From Neobacillus mesonae (GTDB lineage: Bacteria > Bacillota > Bacilli > Bacillales > Cytobacillaceae), in contig NZ_KV440949.1 in NCBI RefSeq assembly GCF_001636315.1, positions 4,482,084 through 4,546,083 on the forward strand: DNA of 64,000 bases, read 5' to 3'. Shown in pieces: positions 1 through 12,810 of the stretch. Numbering within the stretch: position 1 is the stretch's first letter; each line of letters begins with the position of its first letter. Under the pieces are notes generated by a model. The model did not search any database. It saw only the letters and a list, made by a program, of their open reading frames with translations, and was not told the DNA's origin. A program made the position numbers and the translations under genes.

Positions 1-5
1 AACAT

Positions 6-917
6 ATGGAGAAAATGGAACACATCGTTCTTGATGAACAGCGGGGCGACCGCATCGATAAAGTCATCTCCGGGTTGGATGATGAATGGTCAAGAACACA
101 GGTTCAGCAGTGGATTAAAGATGGTGCTGTCCTTGTAAATGGGAAATCTGTCAAAACAAACTATAAATGCAGTATTAACGACCATATTGAAATTTCTATT
201 CCTGATCCAGAGGAACTTGATGTCATTCCTGAAGAAATGGATCTTGATATTTATTATGAAGATAAAGATGTACTAGTTGTTAATAAACCAAGAGGGATGG
301 TGGTCCATCCTGCCCCAGGACATCTGACCGGAACATTGGTAAATGGGTTAATGGCCCATTGTAAGGACCTATCTGGGATAAATGGGGTTTTAAGACCTGG
401 AATTGTTCATCGTATTGATAAGGATACATCGGGTCTTTTAATGGTCGCTAAGAATGATATGGCCCATGAAAGCCTCGTTAATCAGCTGGTGGAAAAAACG
501 GTAACACGGAAATATAAAGCGATAGTCCACGGAATCATTCCACATGATTACGGTACGATTGATGCGCCGCTTGGGAGGGACGTCAAGGACAGGCAAAGCA
601 TGGCGGTTGTTGATAATGGGAAACATGCTGTAACTCATTTTCAGGTAGTTGAACGGTTTAAAGACTTTACCTTTGTTGAATGTCAACTAGAAACAGGAAG
701 AACCCACCAAATTCGGGTCCATATGAAATATATCGGCTATCCGCTTGCCGGAGATCCAAAATACGGTCCAAAGAAAACATTAAATATTAACGGTCAGGCC
801 CTTCATGCAGGTGTACTTGGTTTTATTCATCCAAGAACGCAAGAATATCTGGAATTTGAAGCGCCGCTTCCGGAAGATATGGAATATCTTCTAACACTAT
901 TGAGAAATAATCATTGA
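6..917 (+). CDS. rluD: RluD-type 23S rRNA pseudouridine synthase (YlyB-like)
   Basis: Isomerises specific uridines of large-subunit rRNA to pseudouridine. An S4-like RNA-binding segment fills roughly residues 14-75, followed by the RsuA/RluA catalytic fold. The hallmark HRIDKDTSG motif sits near residue 135, with Asp138 as the expected nucleophile. The length of 303 aa is normal for the family. In B. subtilis the orthologue ylyB follows lspA and precedes pyrR, as pyrR follows here; the upstream gene is outside the window. The start is uncertain because the ATG lies at the window edge with no visible ribosome-binding site; an in-frame ATG three codons downstream is an alternative. Its stop codon overlaps the -35 box of the pyr promoter. 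The exact target uridine cannot be told from sequence. Confidence 0.93.
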   Translation: MEKMEHIVLDEQRGDRIDKVISGLDDEWSRTQVQQWIKDGAVLVNGKSVKTNYKCSINDHIEISIPDPEELDVIPEEMDLDIYYEDKDVLVVNKPRGMVVHPAPGHLTGTLVNGLMAHCKDLSGINGVLRPGIVHRIDKDTSGLLMVAKNDMAHESLVNQLVEKTVTRKYKAIVHGIIPHDYGTIDAPLGRDVKDRQSMAVVDNGKHAVTHFQVVERFKDFTFVECQLETGRTHQIRVHMKYIGYPLAGDPKYGPKKTLNINGQALHAGVLGFIHPRTQEYLEFEAPLPEDMEYLLTLLRNNH

Positions 918-942
918 CAAACATCCCTTAATAAAGTATGAT
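914..942 (+). promoter_or_regulatory. SigA promoter of the pyr operon
   Basis: A perfect -35 TTGACA (914-919) and a -10 TATGAT (937-942) are separated by exactly 17 bases. The -35 box lies on the rluD stop codon. Transcription should begin near 949-950 and enter the pyrR leader with the first attenuator. No better promoter is seen before pyrE, so this one probably drives the whole ten-gene operon. Confidence 0.85.
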
Positions 943-949
943 TTCTTTA

Positions 950-1066
950 GTTGAATAGCCTTTAAGAACAGTCCCGTGAGGCTGAGAAGGTACGGATTAA
1001 ATGGGTTTGACCCATTAAATGCATCTTACAATGTACCTCTCACTGCCCGCGGTGAGAGGTTTTTTA
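950..1066 (+). promoter_or_regulatory. PyrR attenuator 1 (pyrR leader)
   Basis: UMP-dependent transcription attenuator. The PyrR-binding loop CAGTCCCGTGAGGCTG (969-984) is followed by GAGAAGGTAC, which can pair with GTACCTCTC (1033-1041) to form the antiterminator. The competing terminator is a 9-bp stem (1035-1043 with 1052-1060) followed by TTTTT. A small hairpin ATGGGTTTGACCCAT sits between them. By the established B. subtilis mechanism, UMP-bound PyrR stabilises the binding loop, blocks the antiterminator and lets the terminator form. The three copies in this window share the GTCC...GAG...CT core. Confidence 0.9.
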
Positions 1067-1086
1067 GTACGATAATAAGCAGGTGA

Positions 1087-1635
<549 letters not shown>

Positions 1636-1649
1636 ATAAGCACCCTTTT

Positions 1650-1752
1650 AAATGCAGTCCAGAGAGTCTGACAAAGGGGGAAAGACAAGGCCGATTTTAT
1701 TCGGCTTTGCAAACCCTCTTTGTACATATTGGACATAGAGGGTTTTTAATTT
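1650..1752 (+). promoter_or_regulatory. PyrR attenuator 2 (pyrR-pyrP intergenic)
   Basis: The binding loop CAGTCCAGAGAGTCTG lies at 1655-1670. ACAAAGGGGG just after it can pair with CCCTCTTTGT (1714-1723) as the antiterminator, enclosing an AAGGCCGA...TCGGCTTT hairpin. The terminator stem AAACCCTCT (1711-1719) with AGAGGGTTT (1737-1745) is followed by a T-rich stretch. Relative to the other two copies the loop has GAGAGTCTG where they have GTGAGGCT, a possible affinity difference. Confidence 0.87.
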
Positions 1753-1803
1753 TAAAAACTGAGAAAAATAAAAGAACCATTTATCAAAGCAGAGGAGATT
1801 AAA

Positions 1804-3117
1804 ATGAACAATCAACCAATATTAGACGTCCATGATAAACCGAAAACACTTCAATGGTTGACCCTGAGTATCCAGCATTTATTTGCCATGTTTGGCGCAA
1901 CCATTCTTGTTCCGTATTTAGTTGGACTGGATCCTGCCATAGCCTTAATCTCTAGTGGACTTGGGACATTGGCATTCTTACTGATCACGAAATTTCAAGT
2001 GCCGGCCTACCTGGGTTCTTCGTTTGCTTACATTATTCCAATCAAGTTTTTGAATGAATCATTCGGTCCTGGTGCGGCTATGGTTGGAACCTTCCTAGTC
2101 GGCTTTGTTTATGGTGCTGTAGCGTTGACTATCCGTAAAGCGGGTTACCGCTGGATTATGAATTTACTTCCGCCGATTGTTGTCGGGCCGGTCATTATCG
2201 TTATCGGTTTGTCTGTTTCCGGAACAGCGGTAGGAATGGCCATGAATAATCCGGCCGGGGAGTATAGTATGCTTCACTTCTCAATAGCTTTGGTGACATT
2301 AGCTGCAACAATCATTTTCTCGATTTTTGCCAAAAAGATATTAAGTATTATCCCGATTTTAGCAGGAATTATTGTCGGATATATCTATGCACTGTTTGTA
2401 GGGGTTGTTGACTTTAAACCTGTTATTGATGCGGATTGGATTGAGATTCCGAAATTCATTATCCCGTTTGTAAACTTTAAAGTAAAATTCACTTGGGATA
2501 TCTTCTGGTTAATGGTACCGGTCGCAATCGTTACGATTTCCGAGCATATTGGACACCAGCTGATTCTTAGCAAGGTGGTTGGTCGCGACTATATTAAGGA
2601 ACCAGGCTTGCATCGCTCAATTCTAGGTGACGGAACAGCATCGATTATTTCAGCGTTAGTTGGCGGTCCGCCAAAAACAACGTATGGCGAAAATATCGGT
2701 GTCTTGGCAATCACCCGCGTCTACAGCGTCTACGTGCTTGCTGGTGCCGCGGTGTTTGCGATTATCTTTGGATTTGTCGGAAAGATTACAGCATTGATTC
2801 ATACCATTCCAACACCGGTAATGGGCGGTGTATCGATCCTTCTATTTGGAATTATCGCTTCTTCAGGGCTAAGGATGTTAGTGGACAGCAAGATTGATTT
2901 TGACGATAAACGAAATCTCGTAATCGCTTCTGTTATTCTGGTTATTGGAATTGGCGGTGCTATTTTGAAACTTCCGTTTAAAGATATCCAAATTCAAGGG
3001 ATGGCTTTAGCCGCCATATTCGGTGTCCTGTTAAACGTAATCCTTCCCGGCAAACCTAATGTAAGTGAAAATATGTTTGAAACGGATGATTCGAACGACG
3101 ATAAGAAAACAGCATAA
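1804..3117 (+). CDS. pyrP: Uracil permease (NCS2 family)
   Basis: Integral membrane protein that imports uracil, probably by proton symport, for salvage. The 437-aa chain is almost entirely hydrophobic, with about a dozen predicted membrane segments. It carries the NCS2-type stretches QHLFAMFGATILVPYL near residue 23 and GGPPKTTYGENIGVLAITRV near residue 290, the second being the substrate-site helix-loop. The C-terminal tail is short, acidic and hydrophilic. The start ATG follows GAGGAG with good spacing. It lies between attenuators 2 and 3, so UMP should shut it off together with the biosynthetic genes. Confidence 0.96.
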   Translation: MNNQPILDVHDKPKTLQWLTLSIQHLFAMFGATILVPYLVGLDPAIALISSGLGTLAFLLITKFQVPAYLGSSFAYIIPIKFLNESFGPGAAMVGTFLVGFVYGAVALTIRKAGYRWIMNLLPPIVVGPVIIVIGLSVSGTAVGMAMNNPAGEYSMLHFSIALVTLAATIIFSIFAKKILSIIPILAGIIVGYIYALFVGVVDFKPVIDADWIEIPKFIIPFVNFKVKFTWDIFWLMVPVAIVTISEHIGHQLILSKVVGRDYIKEPGLHRSILGDGTASIISALVGGPPKTTYGENIGVLAITRVYSVYVLAGAAVFAIIFGFVGKITALIHTIPTPVMGGVSILLFGIIASSGLRMLVDSKIDFDDKRNLVIASVILVIGIGGAILKLPFKDIQIQGMALAAIFGVLLNVILPGKPNVSENMFETDDSNDDKKTA

Positions 3118-3134
3118 AGAATGATTACCTTTTA

Positions 3135-3252
3135 AAAGAAGTCCAGTGAGGCTTATAAGGGTGTAAATCACGGATTAGAATGGATTCATTCTTTCCCTGA
3201 ATTTTTAGCTTGCATTTTTACACCCTGATCCTATTGGTCAGGGTGTTTTTTT
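3135..3252 (+). promoter_or_regulatory. PyrR attenuator 3 (pyrP-pyrB intergenic)
   Basis: The binding loop AAGTCCAGTGAGGCTT lies at 3139-3154. AAGGGTGTAAA (3158-3168) can pair with TTTTACACCCT (3216-3226) as the antiterminator. The terminator is an 11-bp stem (3220-3230 with 3236-3246, one wobble pair) followed by seven T. It controls the eight biosynthetic genes from pyrB onward. The pattern of three attenuators at pyrR, pyrP and pyrB is the one established for B. subtilis. Confidence 0.9.
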
Positions 3253-3281
3253 GAGAAAAAAGGATAATTGGGAGGCTAATG

Positions 3282-4223
3282 ATGATTAAGCATTTACTAA
3301 CCACTAATGAATTAAAAGTCGAGGAGATTTATCAAATCTTGGAAGATGCCAGAAAGTTTGCAGACGGAATGGTGTGGAAACCGGAAAAACAGTTTTTTGC
3401 TGCTAACCTCTTCTTTGAGGCAAGTACAAGGACAAAAAGCAGCTTTGATGTGGCCGAAAAAAGATTAGGTTTAGATGTGGTCCCATTTGAAGCGCTGACG
3501 TCAAGTGTTCAAAAAGGTGAAACACTATATGATACCGTTAAAACGCTTGAAGCAATTGGTGTCAACCTTGCCGTAATCCGCCATAATCAAGACCGTTATT
3601 TTGATGAACTGGTTGGCAAGATTGATATTCCTATTATCAACGGCGGTGACGGCTGCGGTCATCATCCAACACAATCACTCCTTGACCTGCTGACAATTTA
3701 TCAAGAGTTTTCCCGATTTTCCGGATTAAAGATTGCAATTGTCGGTGATATTCGTCACAGCCGGGTGGCGCGCTCAAATGCTGATGTCCTGACAAGAATG
3801 GGAGCGGAGGTCGTTTTTTCCGGTCCGAAAGAATGGTATGATTCAAGTTTAAATTTAGCGAATTATAGTCCGATTGATGAAGTGATTGAAGAAGCTGATG
3901 TCGTAATGCTTTTGCGAGTACAGCATGAACGCCATGAGAAAAAAGGCGGATTTAGCGCGGGTGAGTATCATCAGAAATACGGGCTTACCTTGGAGCGGGA
4001 AAAAAGAATGAAGCAAGGCAGCATTATCATGCATCCTGCTCCAGTAAATAGAAATGTAGAGATTGCTGACAGCTTAGTAGAATGTGAGCGCTCAAGAATT
4101 TTCAAACAAATGCAAAATGGTGTGTACGTAAGAATGGCCGTGATTAAAAGATCAATTGAAAGCATACAAGGGGGAAATCAATATGAAACTGCTTATTCAA
4201 AACGCATCCTACATAGCATCTAA
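3282..4223 (+). CDS. pyrB: Aspartate carbamoyltransferase catalytic chain
   Basis: Makes carbamoyl-aspartate from carbamoyl phosphate and aspartate, the committed step of the pathway. The carbamoyl-phosphate loop STRTK is at residues 48-52, and [13 protein letters not shown], the usual aspartate/carbamoyl site, is near residue 127. Two ATGs are adjacent; the second is chosen because GGAGG lies six bases before it but only three before the first. No regulatory chain (pyrI) is seen, as expected for Bacillus-type enzymes. The C-terminus is read 41 bases into pyrC, giving a slightly longer tail than I recall for B. subtilis PyrB. Confidence 0.96.
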   Translation: MIKHLLTTNELKVEEIYQILEDARKFADGMVWKPEKQFFAANLFFEASTRTKSSFDVAEKRLGLDVVPFEALTSSVQKGETLYDTVKTLEAIGVNLAVIRHNQDRYFDELVGKIDIPIINGGDGCGHHPTQSLLDLLTIYQEFSRFSGLKIAIVGDIRHSRVARSNADVLTRMGAEVVFSGPKEWYDSSLNLANYSPIDEVIEEADVVMLLRVQHERHEKKGGFSAGEYHQKYGLTLEREKRMKQGSIIMHPAPVNRNVEIADSLVECERSRIFKQMQNGVYVRMAVIKRSIESIQGGNQYETAYSKRILHSI

Positions 4224-5469
4224 TGGAGAAAAGAAGCAATCAGATATTTTAATAGAAGATGGTGTCATCACAAAAATTGAAGAAAACATTGAAACAGCGG
4301 TTGACCGCAAAATAGATGGCGCTGGACTGCTTACAGCACCAGGCTTTATAGACCTTCACATCCATCTTCGCGAACCAGGCGGGGAAAAGAAGGAAACCAT
4401 TGCAACAGGAACACTTGCGGCAGCACGCGGCGGGTTTACCACTGTAGCAGCGATGCCAAATACGCGTCCGGTGCCTGACACCAAAGAGCAAATGGATTGG
4501 CTCATGCAGCGGATTGAAGATACCGCTAAGGTTCGGGTTTTACCTTATGCTTCGATCACAACCCGGCAGCTGGGGAAAGAATTGACTGATTTTCATGCCC
4601 TGAAGCAGGCTGGTGCCTTTGCTTTTACGGATGATGGGGTTGGGGTTCAGTCGGCCGATATGATGCTGCAGGCTATGCAGCTGGCTGCTAAGGAAAACAT
4701 GGCCATTGTTGCCCATTGCGAGGAGAATACACTGATCCATAAAGGTTCTGTTCATGAAGGGAATTTTTCCAAACAACACGGTCTGAACGGTATTCCTTCT
4801 GTATGTGAATCCGTGCAAATTGCCAGAGATGTACTACTCGCAGAGGCTGCAGGGTGCCATTATCATGTTTGCCATATTAGTACAAAGGAATCTGTCCGCG
4901 TGGTAATGGATGCCAAACGCGCAGGAATTCATGTGACGGCAGAAGTTACACCACATCACTTATTATTGTCAGAAGATGATATTCCGGGTCTAGATGCCAA
5001 TTACAAAATGAATCCGCCGCTTCGTTCCGTTTCTGACCGTGATGCGTTAATCGAAGGGTTATTAGATGGAACGATAGACTTTATTGCCACCGACCATGCT
5101 CCCCATACTGCGGAAGAAAAAGCTGCCGGAATGGAGCTCGCTCCGTTTGGAATCGTCGGCTTAGAAACAGCTTTCCCGCTGTTATATACGCATTTAGTAA
5201 AGAAAGATGTTTTGACGCTAGAACAGTTAATAGACTTTTTAACAGTTAAACCAGCGGAAGCATTCGGTCTTCCATTAGGAAAAATTGAGATCGGTGCAGC
5301 GGCTGATTTGGTCCTGATTAATCTAAATGAGGAACGCTCCATTAATCCGGAAGAATTTTTATCGAAGGGAAAAAATACCCCGTTTTCCGGTTGGGACGTG
5401 AGCGGCTGGCCTGAAATGACCATTGCCGGAGGAGAAATAGTTTGGGAAAAAGGATGTGTGACAGCATGA
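4183..5469 (+). CDS. pyrC: Dihydroorotase
   Basis: Cyclises carbamoyl-aspartate to dihydroorotate in the cytoplasm. It is an amidohydrolase-fold enzyme of 428 aa. The metal motif [12 protein letters not shown] puts His59 and His61 at the first site, and [10 protein letters not shown] carries the later metal-binding Asp. The start is set at the ATG eight bases after AAGGGGG, giving MKLLIQNAS; nine further in-frame codons upstream lie inside pyrB and lack a ribosome site. It overlaps pyrB by 41 bases and carA by an ATGA junction, so translational coupling is likely. Confidence 0.96.
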   Translation: MKLLIQNASYIASNGEKKQSDILIEDGVITKIEENIETAVDRKIDGAGLLTAPGFIDLHIHLREPGGEKKETIATGTLAAARGGFTTVAAMPNTRPVPDTKEQMDWLMQRIEDTAKVRVLPYASITTRQLGKELTDFHALKQAGAFAFTDDGVGVQSADMMLQAMQLAAKENMAIVAHCEENTLIHKGSVHEGNFSKQHGLNGIPSVCESVQIARDVLLAEAAGCHYHVCHISTKESVRVVMDAKRAGIHVTAEVTPHHLLLSEDDIPGLDANYKMNPPLRSVSDRDALIEGLLDGTIDFIATDHAPHTAEEKAAGMELAPFGIVGLETAFPLLYTHLVKKDVLTLEQLIDFLTVKPAEAFGLPLGKIEIGAAADLVLINLNEERSINPEEFLSKGKNTPFSGWDVSGWPEMTIAGGEIVWEKGCVTA

Positions 5470-6557
5470 AGAGACAACTAATTTTAGAAGATGGAACAGT
5501 TTTTATCGGTGAAGGATTCGGAAGCAATACCGATACGATTGGAGAGGTAGTTTTTAATACAGGGATGACTGGGTATCAGGAAATTCTCTCTGACCCGTCT
5601 TACTGCGGACAAATTGTTACTCTGACCTATCCGTTAATCGGAAACTATGGAATCAATCGCGACGATTTTGAAACTATTAATCCTGCTGTGAAAGGTTTTA
5701 TTGTAAAGGAAGCAGCCGATTTTCCATCCAACTGGAGAAGTGAATTTACTATCTCGGAATACTTTGAATTGAAGAAAATCCCTGGAATTGCCGGGATTGA
5801 TACACGTAAATTGACTCGCATTATCCGTCAATATGGCACATTGAAAGGGGCAATCTGCAGTATAGAAGAAGATCCCCAAGAGGTCATCGCAAAATTGAGC
5901 CAGACAGCCCTGCCGATTGACCAGGTGAGACAGGTTTCAACGAAAAATCCTTACCCAAGCCCTGGACGTGGCAAAAGAGTAGTCCTTGTCGATTTTGGAA
6001 TGAAGCACGGAATCCTTAGAGAATTGAACAAACGTGACTGTGATGTGGTAGTTGTTCCTTACTATACAAGTGCTGAAGAAATTCTCCAATTACGTCCTGA
6101 TGGAATTATGCTGTCAAACGGCCCTGGGGATCCAAAGGATGTGCCGGAAGCTGTGGATATGTTAAAAGGTGTACTAGGAAGAGTTCCGCTCTTTGGGATT
6201 TGCCTTGGACATCAATTATTTGCCTTGGCGTGCGGAGCGGAAACAGTTAAAATGAAGTTCGGCCACCGCGGCTCGAATCATCCGGTGAAAGACCTTGCAA
6301 CCGGAAAAGTGGCGATTACGGCGCAAAATCACGGCTATACCGTCGAAACAAATTCTATTGAACGGACAAGACTTGCCATCACCCATATTGCCTTAAATGA
6401 TGGAACGGTTGAAGGCTTGAAGCATTTGGATTACCCAGCATTTACGGTTCAATACCATCCAGAGGCATCTCCGGGTCCTGAAGATGCAAATAGCTTATTT
6501 GATCAGTTCCTTCAAATGATGGAGGAGAATAAACAGGGGGTAACAGCACATGCCTAA
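5466..6557 (+). CDS. carA: Carbamoyl-phosphate synthase small subunit (glutamine amidotransferase), pyrimidine type
   Basis: Hydrolyses glutamine and channels ammonia to the large subunit. The N-terminal CPSase small-chain domain (about residues 1-130) is followed by a class I amidotransferase domain. The nucleophile is Cys246 in GICLGHQ, and the His/Glu pair is in [12 protein letters not shown] near the C-terminus. The 363-aa length matches the Bacillus PyrAA form. The start ATG overlaps the pyrC stop (ATGA), and its own end overlaps carB by 8 bases. Because of its place in the pyr operon it is the pyrimidine-regulated enzyme (pyrAA), not the arginine one. Confidence 0.96.
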   Translation: MKRQLILEDGTVFIGEGFGSNTDTIGEVVFNTGMTGYQEILSDPSYCGQIVTLTYPLIGNYGINRDDFETINPAVKGFIVKEAADFPSNWRSEFTISEYFELKKIPGIAGIDTRKLTRIIRQYGTLKGAICSIEEDPQEVIAKLSQTALPIDQVRQVSTKNPYPSPGRGKRVVLVDFGMKHGILRELNKRDCDVVVVPYYTSAEEILQLRPDGIMLSNGPGDPKDVPEAVDMLKGVLGRVPLFGICLGHQLFALACGAETVKMKFGHRGSNHPVKDLATGKVAITAQNHGYTVETNSIERTRLAITHIALNDGTVEGLKHLDYPAFTVQYHPEASPGPEDANSLFDQFLQMMEENKQGVTAHA

Positions 6558-9500
6558 ACGTACAGATATTAACTCCATTTTAGTAATCGGATCTGGCCCT
6601 ATTGTCATCGGCCAGGCAGCGGAATTTGACTATGCCGGGGCACAAGCTTGTATTGCTCTTAGAGAAGAGGGCTACAGAGTCATCCTGGTAAACTCCAATC
6701 CGGCAACCATTATGACAGATACAGAGATGGCGGATGCGGTCTATATTGAACCATTAACACTTGAATTTGTCAGCCGAATTATTCGCAAGGAACGCCCAGA
6801 TGCGATTTTAGGAACACTTGGAGGACAAACTGGCCTTAATCTGACGGTGGAACTAGCCAATTCGGGTGTGCTTGAAGAATGTGGCGTGGAGATTCTCGGT
6901 ACGAAATTATCGGCTATTAATCAGGCAGAGGACCGTGAGTTATTCCGCACCCTTATGAATGACTTAGGCGAACCGGTGCCTGATAGTGCGATTATTCATG
7001 ATTTAGAAGAAGCGAAAACATTTACAGCCTCTATCGGCTACCCTGTTATTGTCCGCCCGGCTTTTACCCTTGGCGGGACCGGGGGAGGAATTTGCGGGAA
7101 TCCAGAAGAACTGGAAGAGATTGTGACAAGCGGTTTAAAAAACAGCCCTGTTCATCAATGTCTGCTTGAAAAGAGTATCGCCGGATATAAAGAAATTGAA
7201 TACGAAGTAATGCGCGACTCCAATGACAATGCGATTGTTGTTTGTAACATGGAAAATATCGACCCAGTTGGTGTACATACCGGTGACTCGATTGTTGTGG
7301 CCCCAAGCCAAACATTAAGCGACCGTGAATATCAGCTATTAAGAAATGTCAGCCTGAAAATTATCCGTGCTCTTGGAATTGAAGGCGGCTGTAATGTTCA
7401 GCTTGCTTTAGATCCATACAGCTTTAACTATTATATTATTGAAGTAAATCCAAGGGTCAGCCGCTCTTCAGCGCTTGCATCTAAAGCCACTGGCTATCCG
7501 ATTGCCAAGCTGGCAGCCAAAATTGCCGTTGGGTTGACTTTGGATGAGATGTTAAATCCGGTTACCGGAAAAACATATGCAAGCTTCGAACCTGCACTTG
7601 ACTATGTGGTGACAAAAATACCAAGATGGCCATTTGATAAATTCGAGTCAGGTAATAGATCACTGGGCACCCAAATGAAAGCAACCGGTGAGGTTATGGC
7701 GATCGGCAGGACATTTGAAGAGTCACTGTTAAAAGCGATCCGCTCTCTTGAAGCAGGGGTATTTCATTTTGAATTAAACGACGCTGATGAAATTACGGAT
7801 GAGCTGATTGAAAAGCGGATAAAGAAAGCGGGTGACGAACGTCTCTTTTATATCTCCGAAGCGCTGAAACGAGGCATCACCATTGAAACCATCCATCAAT
7901 GGAGTAAAATCGACCTGTTTTATCTAAATAAAATGCAGGGAATTATCGAGCTGGAACAACGGCTTGCAAGAAAACCATTTGAGAACGAAACACTGAAAGA
8001 AGCTAAGGAAAAAGGCATGACTGATAAAAAAATAGCTCAGCTTTGGAACATATCAGAAGAAGAGCTTTATCAGATGCGGAAACAAAACGGCATTATCCCT
8101 GTTTATAAAATGGTCGATACATGTGCCGCTGAATTTGAGTCAGAGACTCCTTATTACTACGGTACTTATGAGGAAGAAAACGAATCGGTTGTAACAGAAA
8201 CGACGAGTGTGATTGTCCTTGGCTCTGGTCCAATCCGAATCGGTCAAGGGATTGAGTTTGACTATGCAACAGTGCATTCTGTCCAGGCCATTAAGGAAGC
8301 GGGCTATGAAGCGATTATTATCAATAACAACCCGGAAACCGTTTCAACTGACTTCAGTATTTCCGATAAGCTTTATTTCGAGCCGCTGACCATTGAAGAT
8401 GTGATGCACATTATCGATTTAGAACAGCCGATGGGTGTTGTGGTACAATTTGGCGGACAAACAGCGATCAATCTTGCTGCTAATCTTGCTAAAAATGGGG
8501 TCAAGATATTAGGAACGAGCTTAGAAGACCTTGATCGGGCAGAGAATCGTGATAAATTTGAGCAAGCGCTTGAAGAATTAAATATTCCGCAGCCATTAGG
8601 TAAAACGGCATTATCTGTTGCGGAAGCGCTTGTGATTGCAAAAGAAATCGGCTATCCGGTATTAGTCCGTCCATCTTATGTACTTGGCGGACGGGCAATG
8701 GAAATTGTATACCGCGAAGAAGAACTGCTCCATTATATGGAGAATGCCGTTAAAATCAATCCGGAACACCCGGTACTCATTGACCGCTATTTAACAGGTA
8801 AAGAAATCGAAGTAGATGCCATCTGTGACGGAAAAGATGTTATAATCCCAGGAATTATGGAGCATATTGAGCGTGCCGGGGTCCATTCCGGTGACTCAAT
8901 AGCTGTTTATCCACCGCAAACCCTGTCTAAGAAGATTAAGCAAACATTGGTGGAATATACAGAAAAGCTAGCAAAGGGATTAAATATTATTGGACTGTTG
9001 AATATTCAATATGTTTTATCAGAAGACCAGGTTTATGTTTTAGAGGTTAATCCGCGCTCAAGCCGGACGGTACCTTTCTTAAGTAAAATTACCAATGTGC
9101 CGATGGCGAAAATCGCTACGAAAGCAATCCTAGGTTCTCTATTAGTAGAACAAGGTTACACACCAGGACTTGTGGATGAAAAAGAAGGCGTATATGTAAA
9201 AGTGCCGGTTTTCTCTTTTGCAAAATTAAAAAGTGTCGATATTACGTTAGGACCTGAAATGAAATCCACAGGGGAAGTAATGGGTAAAGATTTGACGCTT
9301 GAAAAGGCTTTGTATAAGGGGCTGGTTGCTTCTGGAATGACGATTCAAAAGTTTGGTACGGTCTTGTTCACAGTAGCAGACAAGGATAAACAAGAAGCAT
9401 TAAATCTTGCTGAGAGATTTGCCGCTAACGGCTACCGCTTAATGGCAACAAAAGGAACGGCAGCAGTTTTAGAAGCGGCCGGATTGAAGGTGAAAGTAGT

Positions 9501-9752
9501 CGAAAAAATTGGTGCTGAAGGAAAAACGTTATTGGATGTCATTCATAATGGGGAAGCACATTTCATCATCAATACGTTGACAAAGGGTAAGCAGCCTGAA
9601 AGAGATGGGTTTAGAATCCGCCGTGAGGCCGTTGAAAATGGTGTGCCATGTTTAACTTCATTAGACACAGCTGATGCTATTCTTAAAGTCATTGAATCAA
9701 TGAATTTCTCAACCGAGGCCATGAAGGCAGAACAAAAGGTGGAAGTATTGGT

Positions 9753-9756
<4 letters not shown>
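6550..9756 (+). CDS. carB: Carbamoyl-phosphate synthase large subunit, pyrimidine type
   Basis: Makes carbamoyl phosphate from bicarbonate, ATP and ammonia. It has two homologous halves, each with an ATP-grasp domain: the first begins [20 protein letters not shown], the second [20 protein letters not shown] near residue 553. An oligomerisation region lies between them. A C-terminal MGS-like allosteric domain starts near residue 930 and ends shortly before the stop. The length of 1068 aa is close to B. subtilis PyrAB. It is followed by pyrK with an ATGA overlap. No frameshift or missing motif is seen. Confidence 0.97.
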
Positions 9757-12148
<2,392 letters not shown>

Positions 12149-12152
<4 letters not shown>

Positions 12153-12781
12153 AAAAGTTAATCGCTGGAAGATTATTGGAGATTCAGGCAGTGGCATTAA
12201 AGCCTAATGAGCCGTTTACATGGACATCGGGACTTCGGTCGCCAATTTATTGTGATAACCGGCTTACTTTATCTTATCCCGAAGTAAGAAGAGAGATTGC
12301 TCAAGGTTTAAAGAAGCTGATCCTTGAACATTTTCCGGAGGCGGAGTTGATTGCAGGAACAGCAACAGCAGGCATTCCGCACGCAGCCTGGGTAAGTGAA
12401 TTAATGAATCTACCAATGTCATATGTTCGTTCCAAAGCGAAAGGTCATGGTAAGGGCAATCAAATTGAAGGAAAGGCTGAACCAGGCCAAAAAGTTGTCG
12501 TTGTCGAAGACTTAATCTCTACAGGCGGAAGTGTCATTACCGCGGTTCAAGCATTAAGAGAAGCAGGCTGTGAGGTCCTCGGCGCTGTGTCCATTTTCAC
12601 ATATGGCCTTGAAAAAGGTAAGAAGGCCTTTGAAGCGGAAAAAATCAACAGCCAATCACTAACTGATTTCCCCACACTAGTAACAGTTGCGATTGAAAAA
12701 AATTATATAAGTGAAAATGATAAAGAAAGCCTGCTGTCCTGGAGCAACAATCCCGACCAGTGGAGCAAGAAATTTGAATAA
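12149..12781 (+). CDS. pyrE: Orotate phosphoribosyltransferase
   Basis: Transfers phosphoribose from PRPP to orotate, giving OMP for PyrF. The PRPP loop [14 protein letters not shown] is near residues 115-128, and the flexible catalytic loop [15 protein letters not shown] is near residue 94. The 210-aa length is standard. It is the last gene of the pyr operon, closed by a strong bidirectional terminator directly after its stop. In B. subtilis the cysH sulfate-assimilation genes follow; here the convergent rqcH follows at once. Confidence 0.97.
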
Positions 12782-12782
12782 T

Positions 12783-12810
12783 AAAAAGCCCCTAAATAAA
12801 GGGGCTTTTT
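12783..12810. terminator. Bidirectional terminator between pyrE and rqcH
   Basis: A ten-base perfect stem, AAAAAGCCCC (12783-12792) with GGGGCTTTTT (12801-12810), encloses an 8-base loop. A and T runs flank both arms, so it can stop transcription from either side. It overlaps the rqcH stop codon. Confidence 0.9.

Noticed and set aside
5001..5477. Minus-strand open frame of 158 codons opposite pyrC
   Set aside because: It lies fully opposite pyrC, has serine/proline-rich shadow composition, no ribosome site and no family motif.
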